Positions 52,274-61,099 of a stretch of 64,000 nucleotides of DNA are shown here, piece after piece; positions within the stretch are counted from its first letter, which is position 1; every line of letters begins with the position of its first letter. The stretch is taken from positions 1-64,000 of the forward strand of contig JAFTYS010000018.1 in the NCBI GenBank assembly GCA_017461285.1, given 5' to 3'. The notes under the pieces were generated by a model. The model did not search any database, was not told the origin of the DNA, and worked only from the letters and a program-made list of their open reading frames with translations. Made by a program: the position numbers and the translations under genes. Origin of the DNA: Bacteroidales bacterium (lineage in GTDB: Bacteria; Bacteroidota; Bacteroidia; Bacteroidales; UBA932).

Positions 52274-54531
52274 TATCTTATGTTTTTCATTACTGCTTCA
52301 AATTCCGCTGGCGTAAGTTCTGCCGGATCATAGATCAGTTCAAGCTCATCAAGATACATGGTACTTCCGAGACCACCGGTGAAGTAGTCACCATAACGGC
52401 TGGCTGCTCCTGCTATCACAATGTAAGAAGGCTCTTCGAGACTTCTGTACTCAAGAGGAATCGTAAAGCGGATATAACCGTTTTGATTACCAAGATTGTC
52501 AGTAGTGTTGTCCTGTGAGATGAATCCTCCGTAAGCGATGATATCAGGATTGTTCTCCGATGTATCCACAAAGCGGTTGTCACCGGTACTGATCTCGAAA
52601 GGCTTGCTCCAGTTGGTAAGGAATATCTGTATCTGACAGAAGTCCATCTGTCCATTGAGATATGAGTAGTTCGATGACGTCCTGTTGATGGCAACCGGCT
52701 CATATCTGTACCATCCGCGAAGAGCCAGAGGACGTGAATTGAACGGAATACCCCAATCAAGCTTAGCTCCGACAGGACTCAAAGTAGCAGCGCCGAAATC
52801 TCCGGTATAGATATTTCCGGCTGCGAAATTACTGAGAAGCTCGCCTGACTCCATTCTGGCTGCCTTTCCGCTTATGACAATCGTCTCTTCCGGTGTCGTC
52901 GGTACAAGGCTCTGTCCGAGGATATCTGCGGTTCCTTCGTTTGCAGAGTCCCAGACAAGATGGTTGTTATAGTCATCTGTCGCATACCATGCCTTTCCTA
53001 CCTTTACCCAGTCATCAAAGCTGAGGTTATAAACTGTCTCTTCTGTAGGATATGTGCTGAATGTAATCTCGGTAGCAGTCTTGCCGTCAGCCTTGTCCTT
53101 TGCAGAAGTAGCGCGGAACACATAATCAGCTCCAGGTTCGAGATTGTTCAGACATGCGCTGTAAGTAAGGCTCTCGAGGTCTATGTCCATCAACGAAGGA
53201 TCCATCTCGGTCCACTCGGAATCAGAAACCTTTCTGTACTCGAATGAAAGTCCTTCCGGTGCAGACTTCGAGAAGAATCGTCCGGAGAGTGTAGCGAAGC
53301 CGGACCAAGGCATCACTGAAACAGTCTCAGCAACAATATCGGAAACAATTGAAAAAGCAAAATCACATCTTGCATATCTCTCATATGTATCGATTACCGT
53401 CAAAGACATGAGATAAGGCTTGTTGTCAGGCGAAATGGAAAGACGGCTTACGAAGTCGGTAATGTCAATGGTAGCTGTAAGATCACCTTCAGACACAGAC
53501 GAAGCTGTGATTCCTATATCTTCCATGATCTGAAGCTCCTCATCGCTGATATTAACAAAGTCGGTCAGCTGAGGGAGTCCTTCTGCAAGAAGATACTCAT
53601 CCAGATGAGAAATGACAAGACTCTTTATTCCTCTACCGGCAGTAAAGGTAAAGGACTTGAGGATGTCGTTTCCAAGAGGATAAATGATTCCTTCCTCATC
53701 CGGATTGAATTCCGGATTAGTGCTGTATGAAGGCATTATCGTCTTGTCAAAATTGAGATTGATCTTATGTTCGTAAGATTCCTTGAATTCTCCGTCAAGA
53801 AGAATGTTCAGAACCATTGCGCCATCGATCTCCTCCCTCTCTCCAAGGGTGAACTCAAAATGATAGTGCTCGGCCATCTCAACCTGTGCAAGCTCTGCAG
53901 TGGTCGAATACATGGCACCGTCTGCATTGCGAAGCTTGAGCGTATATGTCAGAATCCTGTTTTCCGGAACCTCAAAATAAGCGGTATCTGTAAATGAGCC
54001 GAAACTTGGATCATCAGGCATATCGTATGATGCAAAAGTCAGGGTCTCACCGTTTGAAACGGCAAGTTCGTAAGATGGGAATTTCGATGAGAAGTCATCG
54101 TCTTCAGGGAACTTCACACTGAACTTGATCTTGCCAAGCTTACAGTTTATGTCAACTGTAGAATGGGTCTCGGCATATATCCTGACCGTATTTTCGCCGA
54201 AATACTTAGGACTGTTGAATGCAGTACCGTCTTCACCGGAAGTAGCGGTGACACGATACTTGTCCATCAGGAGCTCAATAGGTTCCTCTTCCGTTACTGT
54301 CCTGTGATCCTCTATGGTCTTGGCCAGGACATCATCTGAATAATAAAGGTCAAGTCTGTAAACGATATCCTCCTCTTCCTCGCTCTTGAGATGCACGAGA
54401 TCATCAAGTTCATCAGAGACACCGACAGTAAGATAACCGTACCTCCGGTCTCCGCTGACTCTCGAATCCGTACAGGACAGAGCAGAAAGAGCAAGAATCA
54501 TCAGACCTGCATATCTTATGATCTTCTTCAT
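52273..54531 (-). CDS. DUF4493 plus PCMD surface lipoprotein
   Basis: 752 aa. Lipobox LSC (Cys20). A DUF4493-like N-terminal half begins YGYLTVGVSDELDDL, with DKYRVTATSGEDG and TVDINCKLGKIKFSVKF. A middle fibronectin-like piece lies near 425-500 (LEPGADYVFRATSA). The PCMD is at about 510-740: LSFDDWVKVG, AAGNIYTGDFGAA, LDWGIPFNSRPLALRGWYRY and YFTGGLGSTMYLDELELIYD. DUF4493 is found in Bacteroidetes surface proteins whose role is unknown. Spacing to its neighbours (11 nt upstream, 1-nt overlap downstream) indicates one operon. Confidence 0.8.
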   Translation of the reverse strand: MKKIIRYAGLMILALSALSCTDSRVSGDRRYGYLTVGVSDELDDLVHLKSEEEEDIVYRLDLYYSDDVLAKTIEDHRTVTEEEPIELLMDKYRVTATSGEDGTAFNSPKYFGENTVRIYAETHSTVDINCKLGKIKFSVKFPEDDDFSSKFPSYELAVSNGETLTFASYDMPDDPSFGSFTDTAYFEVPENRILTYTLKLRNADGAMYSTTAELAQVEMAEHYHFEFTLGEREEIDGAMVLNILLDGEFKESYEHKINLNFDKTIMPSYSTNPEFNPDEEGIIYPLGNDILKSFTFTAGRGIKSLVISHLDEYLLAEGLPQLTDFVNISDEELQIMEDIGITASSVSEGDLTATIDITDFVSRLSISPDNKPYLMSLTVIDTYERYARCDFAFSIVSDIVAETVSVMPWSGFATLSGRFFSKSAPEGLSFEYRKVSDSEWTEMDPSLMDIDLESLTYSACLNNLEPGADYVFRATSAKDKADGKTATEITFSTYPTEETVYNLSFDDWVKVGKAWYATDDYNNHLVWDSANEGTADILGQSLVPTTPEETIVISGKAARMESGELLSNFAAGNIYTGDFGAATLSPVGAKLDWGIPFNSRPLALRGWYRYEPVAINRTSSNYSYLNGQMDFCQIQIFLTNWSKPFEISTGDNRFVDTSENNPDIIAYGGFISQDNTTDNLGNQNGYIRFTIPLEYRSLEEPSYIVIAGAASRYGDYFTGGLGSTMYLDELELIYDPAELTPAEFEAVMKNIR

Positions 54532-54542
54532 GACAAGTCAGT

Positions 54543-55775
54543 TTAATTAGCCGGAACAATAATCGTTACTACCGGATATTCACCGTCGATCAGGATCTCC
54601 TCTTCATTGCTGTCGCTGGCCTTGAGAGTAAACTCTACAGTCTGACCGCCCGCAACACCGCATAATGTATCGATGAACGGAGTGAGTTCGAACACGATTT
54701 CCGTAGCTCCGAGAACCTCATCACCCACAGGAAGACCGAACGGCTTCCATATATCCGCATCATTGATAAGGTCAATATAGTCTTTTTTTCCGATCATTGA
54801 AACAGCCGACTTGAAGTTCGGGCTGACCTCAACGACAAAGGTCTGGATTCCAGCCGGAGCCTTGATGGTCATGCTGATTTCGTCACCTTTCTTGATGCTA
54901 ACCGGATCAAAGAACGGATTGGCCTCCCATACGATGGATGGCTTGGTCTGTTCTTCCTCACTGCCGGAATCATCTCCATCACCGAAATCAGGTCTGTCAA
55001 CATATGGTTCGTCAAGGCCGTCAATGAATATATCATCACTGATCTCATTGAAGTCCGTGACTACATCGATTGTCACACCTCCGATCGTACCTGTCACCTT
55101 TGCATCAATGGTAACGATATGATGCTCGGCTGGCTGAGGATTCTTCACATAATATACAGCTGTAGCTTCAGTATTGTCAATGCTTCTGTATCCCTTCACC
55201 TTGACTTCGAGACCTCTCGGAAGGAAATAACCGGCCTTTCCGGTTCCGAAATCATCTACTGACTCATTCTTGGTCCATACAAGTTCACCAAGTCCGTTGC
55301 CGACTACAACTTCGTAAGTAGCAAGCTCCTTCTTGAAATTCTCGGTAAGCTCGATGGTCACCTTGCAGTTATATGGCACGCACTTCAGCTGAAGGTCGGT
55401 CACCTCACCTGCCTTGATCACGAAAGTGTCATCCGCCCTGTAGATCGGCTGTTCGAAAGCAGCCGGCTCAGTATCCGGAGATGTTACAGATATCGTATAT
55501 GTACCTGAGCTGAGTTCAATGATCGTACCGATGAATTCACTGTATTTACCCTTGTAAGTGGTAGGGCCGATTATCTCGACGTCGTAATTCGACACATCAG
55601 TGTAGTCGATTATCCCATCATCAGCCTTTGTGTTGACTGTTATGTAGTCAGCGAGCTCGACAATGTTCAATGACAGGCTTCCCGTCTCTACCGGATCTTC
55701 CACCACCGTATTGGCAGGTTTGCAAGAGACCAGACATATGATTACCGCCAATGCCTGGAAAAACATCTTTTTCAT
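54543..55775 (-). CDS. DUF4493 lipoprotein
   Basis: 410 aa from the ATG at 55775 (MKKMFF); the longer open frame to 55829 lacks a signal peptide at its start. Lipobox LVSC. A DUF4493-like region to about residue 235 contains GSLSLNIVELADYI, TYTISVTSPDTEPAAF, CKVTIELTENFKKEL and AEHHIVTIDAKVTG. An acidic linker (FGDGDDSGSEEE) leads to a C-terminal beta domain without the PCMD signature. It resembles the N-terminal part of its two large neighbours. Confidence 0.72.
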   Translation of the reverse strand: MKKMFFQALAVIICLVSCKPANTVVEDPVETGSLSLNIVELADYITVNTKADDGIIDYTDVSNYDVEIIGPTTYKGKYSEFIGTIIELSSGTYTISVTSPDTEPAAFEQPIYRADDTFVIKAGEVTDLQLKCVPYNCKVTIELTENFKKELATYEVVVGNGLGELVWTKNESVDDFGTGKAGYFLPRGLEVKVKGYRSIDNTEATAVYYVKNPQPAEHHIVTIDAKVTGTIGGVTIDVVTDFNEISDDIFIDGLDEPYVDRPDFGDGDDSGSEEEQTKPSIVWEANPFFDPVSIKKGDEISMTIKAPAGIQTFVVEVSPNFKSAVSMIGKKDYIDLINDADIWKPFGLPVGDEVLGATEIVFELTPFIDTLCGVAGGQTVEFTLKASDSNEEEILIDGEYPVVTIIVPAN

Positions 55776-55803
55776 ATCGTTATATTTTATCATTATCTTG
55801 TTG

Positions 55804-58083
55804 TTAGTAAGTAAGTTCGACATTGTCAATCCTCAATACGGAACCGATGTGGGCAGTCTGCTGCTTGCCCGCGATCTCCATGCTGACAGCTGTATTGACT
55901 GATCCGCTTGTGGTTGATCTGAATGAAATGTATATGCTTGCAGCCTTAGCCTTCGTATTGGAATAGAGTACAGGTATCTCACACTGTGCCCACTCCGAGC
56001 TTGCCGCACCGTCAAGTTTTTCAGATCTTGCGATCTCGTTGCCGTCCTTGTCCTTCATGGATATAGTGACGGCAAATGTCTCATTGTTTATCGGGGCATA
56101 TTTATACCAGAACTTCACAGAAGTCGGGCGGCTGGCAAAGGCACGTCCGTCAGCTGAATGATTTCCGTCATTATCTGCCTTTCCTATCCAGATTTCTCCA
56201 GGAACACTGGTTCCTACCGCCGTACCGTCAGTATTGCCGCTGCCCACGTTTACAGTATATACCATTGCAGAACGGTCACCTTCATACCTGTCTGTCGAAT
56301 AGGCGGTGCATGGGAAGTTCTTGCAGAAATTCGATGTCCATGCAGTATGGCCGTCCGGCATGGTCTTCTTGCTGTTCACCGCCCACCACGGATCTGTATC
56401 ATCCTCATTATAAGGGAGATACCACTCACGATCATAATCATATAGCCATCCTAACGGAGACACATGCATCACGGTAGTATGATACTCTTCAAATCCCGGA
56501 TTGCCTATCTGAAGCTCCTCTTCCGTAGTGACGGCCACAAGATTGGAAACAAGATTAGGATTTCCGTTATAGATGGTCCTGAAATAGTACAGGGTATTTG
56601 GTCTTACCTCTAAAGTACCGAAGTCCAGGACTCCGTTATCGGCCGACTTATAGCTCACCCAGTCATTCCACGAATATCCGTCTTCACTGACCTGAAGGGT
56701 GAAGAGGCTGCTGACACCGGTACTTACCTGCACCTTAGGAGAAACTATCCTGTTCGCCCAGACATCGCCTTCATCAAGCAGAAGGGTCTGATAGATGGCA
56801 TAAGCTGTAGCCGTAAGTTCCAAGGTAGTCTCATGATCCACATCATCGACAACCCTGATAGAGAATGACGCGATGTTTTCATCCCTGGTGAGAGACGCGA
56901 TGTTTTCATTCACCATGGTAAAGAAGTCCGTCATCGTGAGGTATGTCAGCCTCCTCGAGCCCTTCATGTTGTCCTGCCAGCTGAAGCCCGCGTCAGCAAG
57001 AGCTTCCTTGACAGAAGGATCAAGGGAAGGATCTGCAAGGTCGATTTCCTGACCTAACGGAATTCCCGGCAACAAGGACCTGTAATCGGAATCTATCCTG
57101 AAGAAGAAGTTCTTCAGACCGGCTCTTGCCACAGCCGATATTGTTGCTCCGTTTCCGTTTTCATCACCCTCGATTATGGCGTGATCCCCTTCGACGAATC
57201 CAGCAGCGACGATCTGTGGAGAATCCTGAGGAGCCCAAGCCTCCTGAATCACCGCATCAATATTCTTCTCGATGATATTGTCATCTGTAGTAATGTTCAC
57301 CTTAAGAGTACCATATCTCGGTTCTGCAGAAATCGCAAGCGTGAGATGGTCATTCGGCTTAGTCGCGATCGTGTCAAGCACAACGAATTTCCAAGAAGAT
57401 TCATCATTGAGTTCAGTCTGACCCATGAACTCGATCTGCACGCTGTCCGACGCCATCATATATGCATCCTTCTTCTGATCCTTCTTATAACGGAGAATCT
57501 GCTTCTTCTTCACCTGATCCAGATTTGTGAAACGCACAAAGAAGTCATAGAACGATCCTGGAACCGTTCTGTCGTAATCCACTGTGATCCTGACATTCGA
57601 GACCTTCGCCACAGCAGACACCATATTCCTCACAGGGTTGCCTGATTCATCGAGACCTCCGTCAACCGTGAACTCTTCCTCTGCAAGAAAATACGGCTTG
57701 TCAAATCCGCAGGCGGTAGAGTCACCATGGAAGGCAAGAAGCTTCCAATCTCCGGCCACGACCTTGAATACGGAATCCTTAGCCTCATCATATCTGCCGA
57801 AATAGATTCGGTTCCAGGTTTCCTTCTTTGAATCGGCCTTCCTTTTCGAATACCTGTACAGTTCAACATACAGGCTGTCTGCCGGAGGTACAAGAGATTC
57901 GTCCATCCCGAGAGATCCGTCATCTCCCTTGACAGGAACGATCTGCACCTTGTCATCGACATCCACTGCGACCTGAAGCAGTCCGATCTCATCCGCACCG
58001 TCACGGAAGTCATCGAACTGGTTCTTCATGCACGAGGTCATGACGATTGCCAGCAGACCCGGTAAGAATCTTAATTTTTTCAT
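55804..58083 (-). CDS. DUF4493 plus PCMD surface lipoprotein
   Basis: 759 aa. Lipobox MTSC (Cys18). DUF4493-like features in the first 290 residues (LLQVAVDVDD, VAGDWKLLAFHGDST, AKVSNVRITVDYD), Ig-like middle, and a C-terminal PCMD-type domain from about 545: IGNPGFEEYHTT, WAVNSKKTMPDGHTAWTSNF, GRAFASRPTSVKFWYKY and ending RIDNVELTY. The PCMD is more divergent than in the other two proteins. It sits 17 nt after the fimbrillin-like gene. Confidence 0.78.
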   Translation of the reverse strand: MKKLRFLPGLLAIVMTSCMKNQFDDFRDGADEIGLLQVAVDVDDKVQIVPVKGDDGSLGMDESLVPPADSLYVELYRYSKRKADSKKETWNRIYFGRYDEAKDSVFKVVAGDWKLLAFHGDSTACGFDKPYFLAEEEFTVDGGLDESGNPVRNMVSAVAKVSNVRITVDYDRTVPGSFYDFFVRFTNLDQVKKKQILRYKKDQKKDAYMMASDSVQIEFMGQTELNDESSWKFVVLDTIATKPNDHLTLAISAEPRYGTLKVNITTDDNIIEKNIDAVIQEAWAPQDSPQIVAAGFVEGDHAIIEGDENGNGATISAVARAGLKNFFFRIDSDYRSLLPGIPLGQEIDLADPSLDPSVKEALADAGFSWQDNMKGSRRLTYLTMTDFFTMVNENIASLTRDENIASFSIRVVDDVDHETTLELTATAYAIYQTLLLDEGDVWANRIVSPKVQVSTGVSSLFTLQVSEDGYSWNDWVSYKSADNGVLDFGTLEVRPNTLYYFRTIYNGNPNLVSNLVAVTTEEELQIGNPGFEEYHTTVMHVSPLGWLYDYDREWYLPYNEDDTDPWWAVNSKKTMPDGHTAWTSNFCKNFPCTAYSTDRYEGDRSAMVYTVNVGSGNTDGTAVGTSVPGEIWIGKADNDGNHSADGRAFASRPTSVKFWYKYAPINNETFAVTISMKDKDGNEIARSEKLDGAASSEWAQCEIPVLYSNTKAKAASIYISFRSTTSGSVNTAVSMEIAGKQQTAHIGSVLRIDNVELTY

Positions 58084-58100
58084 TATAAATATATTAACTG

Positions 58101-60080
58101 TTATTTCGAATATTCTATCTTATGTCCGAAAGACACCATGGTATTACTTCCTAAAATCGAGCGTCCTAATGACACACTATATATCAATGAAGGATTTGAC
58201 GTTGTAAGAGTCAGACTCTGCCCGCACACCAGATATCCTTTATTATCAAAGCCTCCTACATCTCCGAAAGCTCCTGCACCTTGATAATAATCTTTACCTA
58301 TTACAAGAGTAGCACCTGTACCGCTACTTGTCGCATTTGAAGTACAAGCTGCGATATTCATGTTCATAGTTGAAGAATTAGATGTGACATTGTGTCGGCA
58401 GGCACATGCCGTGATGACCTTGATACCCTCGGATCCAGGTATATGGAAGCCAGGACTTCTTATGGCATCCGTTGTCTGGAAAACCACTCTGTTATCACTG
58501 TATGATGTACCTATCATACCCCATGACGGGCTCATGTTCGAAGGATTTGCTGTAGTGAAGTCAGCTGTAAGCGGAAGTCCGGTAATATGGAAGTCTCTTG
58601 ATGCGCTTATCGTCATCTTGCCGGCTTTTGCTGAAGCGGTCATCGAATATTTTCGCCAGGCTGTTCTTGTAAGGTTACCGAAATCGAGTATATTGCTGCC
58701 ATCTAAACTCTTTTCATCTGCAGTTGAAACTCCCTCGACAGATGCGGTAAAGCTGTCCAGAATATCAGGATGGACATTGATTTCAGCCTTTACTCCTGCA
58801 ATCAAGGTATTGGTATGGGAATTGGCACCGTCAACATCACCGCTCTCATACTTGTCATACGAAGTCTCGCCGTCAAGAACAAGTCTTACACCCGGATCAG
58901 GAACAGTAACACTGACTGATTCAAGTGATGCATTATTGCCATATATCTTATAATAAGGAGCGAATGTATATGTACCTCCAGGAAGAAGATACCACTCATC
59001 CAGGATATCCATGGTTATAGTTCCTCCTGTTATCGGAGTCTCATTGTCAAACACCTTGGAACGCACGATATTTCCCTGAGCATCAATAAGTTTTGCGCCC
59101 CACTCCTCTATCAGTTTATCAGAAGAGCCGGACTTGCTCATGATAAAGGACACCTGAGTTCCGGAGAGAAGACCGTTGACAGTGGCGTGCTCGACCGATG
59201 GTGACGAACAAGAGATATCGAAGCTTTCGAATTCGCCATCGATCGTTATCGGAATGATATAGCCGGCCTTGTCAGAAAAATCGAATCCTCCTGAAAGAGA
59301 GCCGTCCGAACTGTATGACTTGACCATATATGTTCCGTCATCCTTGGAAAGAACTAACGAAAAGCCTTTTTCAAGATTAACAGGAGGGACAGAAATGTAA
59401 GTGTATCCTTCCGTCTGAACAGGAACCGTTATCTGAAGTCCCAGCTCTGTAGAAACCTCTATGACTTCCGTACCAAGATCCAATGTCACAGGAGAAAGAT
59501 GTTCAAGCTCGTTTCCCACAAAAGAGATCTGTGACAGACCATCCATTTCCACCGTAAGTTCAAGCATGGCTCCTACATGATGCATCTCCGCATATATCCC
59601 GTCCGGATCATAAGCAGCTGATGCATAAAGGAATGGCTCATGTCTTCCGCTCTGGTTGGCATAATAGAAGACCACCTTCCCTTCCTGCAGATCCGTCGTA
59701 ACGACAGATTCCTTTGAAGGATATGTGAATATGCATTCCTGAGGTTCGGAATTCATTGAAACGAAACCGGTAAACGATGCGCTTCCAGGATCATCAGCAT
59801 CAACAGAATATAAAGTCAGCTCGGCCGCACCGACACTTCCGTCTGAAGCTCCGGCAGTGATCCTGACCATATCATCATCATCCCAAGAAAGAGCCGTTCC
59901 TTCGACAGTCATTCTGGTATCAGGATGGAATGATGCCGACAAGGAAACCGGATAATCATTGGTATGCGTACTCTCGGGCACGTCAGGGCCGGTTACCGAA
60001 CAAGCGGTAATCAGCGACGCGATTCCGAGATACAGCAATCCAGCCAGTCTCCTTATTCCGATAACCTTTCCCCTCATCAT
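58101..60080 (-). CDS. Fimbrillin-like (Mfa-type) lipoprotein
   Basis: 659 aa. Signal peptide and lipobox ITAC. N-terminal region with SLSASFHPDTRMTVEGTALSWDDDDMV-type start (about 45-75), FTYPSKE, HHVGAMLELTVEM and IPITIDGEF (about 280), a layout typical of fimbrillin family proteins (Mfa1/FimA-like). Beyond residue 290 further Ig-like or adhesin domains follow, so it is longer than a simple pilin (about 300-400 aa) and may be a tip or a standalone adhesin. Start overlaps the preceding DUF4493 gene (ATGA). Confidence 0.68.
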   Translation of the reverse strand: MMRGKVIGIRRLAGLLYLGIASLITACSVTGPDVPESTHTNDYPVSLSASFHPDTRMTVEGTALSWDDDDMVRITAGASDGSVGAAELTLYSVDADDPGSASFTGFVSMNSEPQECIFTYPSKESVVTTDLQEGKVVFYYANQSGRHEPFLYASAAYDPDGIYAEMHHVGAMLELTVEMDGLSQISFVGNELEHLSPVTLDLGTEVIEVSTELGLQITVPVQTEGYTYISVPPVNLEKGFSLVLSKDDGTYMVKSYSSDGSLSGGFDFSDKAGYIIPITIDGEFESFDISCSSPSVEHATVNGLLSGTQVSFIMSKSGSSDKLIEEWGAKLIDAQGNIVRSKVFDNETPITGGTITMDILDEWYLLPGGTYTFAPYYKIYGNNASLESVSVTVPDPGVRLVLDGETSYDKYESGDVDGANSHTNTLIAGVKAEINVHPDILDSFTASVEGVSTADEKSLDGSNILDFGNLTRTAWRKYSMTASAKAGKMTISASRDFHITGLPLTADFTTANPSNMSPSWGMIGTSYSDNRVVFQTTDAIRSPGFHIPGSEGIKVITACACRHNVTSNSSTMNMNIAACTSNATSSGTGATLVIGKDYYQGAGAFGDVGGFDNKGYLVCGQSLTLTTSNPSLIYSVSLGRSILGSNTMVSFGHKIEYSK

Positions 60081-60964
60081 TCATCCTCCATTACTGAACC
60101 GGAAACATAGTCCTGTACCTTCAGGCCGTTTTCTACAGAAACCCTCTGCCCGGAAATTATGAACTTTATGTTCTGACTGATCACAGGATCACCCGTATAT
60201 CGTACATTGAACGTCACGTCATCACCTGCATTCAGAGCCACTGGCTCACCGGTCTGCTCATCATCAAGGAATCCGGTCTTCACAGGAACATATTCCTCCG
60301 CACCGTCAACACGGATGAAAAGCGTATATCGGAGATACACCGGAGTTTCATACAGATTGTAATATCCGGATTTATCAACAGAATCGAAAGAGAGACTGCG
60401 GAGAAGAATCTCCTCAGATGAGGCCTGAGAGCTTTCTTCTTCAGATTCTTCCTCTTCAGGATATGTAACCTCATCGACATCCAGTCTGAATGCATCGAAT
60501 GATTCGAACATTGAATTGTCGAAATAGACCGACACCTTGGCATTCGCCACCTGGCAGAGAACCCAGACAGAAGCCGTCTGGCCGTTAACAACGGAAAAGA
60601 CCTCGCTGACACCTGCATACCTTAAGCATCCGTATCCGGCTTCCGCCACTTCCTCGGAGCAACTCTCGGCTTCCATCCTGAATATTCCGTAATACCAATC
60701 CATAGGCCACGAGACATCACCATACCTGAATTTCTCAGATGTGGCATAGCCGTCCAGACCGGCAAAACGGAAGTAGTAATCGTCAACTTCCGACTGGCTC
60801 TGAAGGGATTTTATCTCGATATCCGGTGCGAGTGAAAGAGTCACTTTGCCTTTGCCTGAAACCGGCTCTTCGAGCCTTTCGTTCAAGCTGTCGCAAGACG
60901 ACAGTAAAACAATCGCCAACGCCGATATGATCAGCGTAACCGGACGCACTGCGTGCAGGAACAT
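60077..60964 (-). CDS. DUF4493 lipoprotein, first gene of the DUF4493/PCMD operon
   Basis: 295 aa. Lipobox LLSSC (Cys24). Signature GKGKVTLSLAPDIEIKS and later ASVWVLCQVANAKVSVYFD, like the N-terminal halves of its larger neighbours. It includes an acidic stretch EEEESEEESSQASSEE. Promoter box at 61037-61044. Possibly an anchor or early subunit of a surface structure, by analogy with fimbrial loci; not proven. Confidence 0.72.
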   Translation of the reverse strand: MFLHAVRPVTLIISALAIVLLSSCDSLNERLEEPVSGKGKVTLSLAPDIEIKSLQSQSEVDDYYFRFAGLDGYATSEKFRYGDVSWPMDWYYGIFRMEAESCSEEVAEAGYGCLRYAGVSEVFSVVNGQTASVWVLCQVANAKVSVYFDNSMFESFDAFRLDVDEVTYPEEEESEEESSQASSEEILLRSLSFDSVDKSGYYNLYETPVYLRYTLFIRVDGAEEYVPVKTGFLDDEQTGEPVALNAGDDVTFNVRYTGDPVISQNIKFIISGQRVSVENGLKVQDYVSGSVMEDE

Positions 60965-61036
60965 TCTAAATTATTATTTTGGTTAAAATCTTATTCTTAT
61001 TGGTGTAAAATTGCCTCTACACCCGCATATATCATG

Positions 61037-61044
61037 CAAATATA
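61037..61044 (-). promoter_or_regulatory. Promoter -7 box (TATATTTG) of the DUF4493/PCMD operon
   Basis: TATATTTG on the minus strand, giving a leader of about 65 nt before the ATG at 60964. The divergent box for the BACON gene is 43 nt away. Confidence 0.6.
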
Positions 61045-61086
61045 GTGTTTTTTCTTCTTAATTTCATTCTTTATTTCAATTTTCCA

Positions 61087-61094
61087 TATCTTTG
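61087..61094 (+). promoter_or_regulatory. Promoter -7 box (TATCTTTG) of the BACON gene, possibly leaderless
   Basis: TATCTTTG ends only 5 nt before the ATG at 61100, so transcription should begin at or very near the start codon. Confidence 0.6.
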
Positions 61095-61099
61095 CCGAC

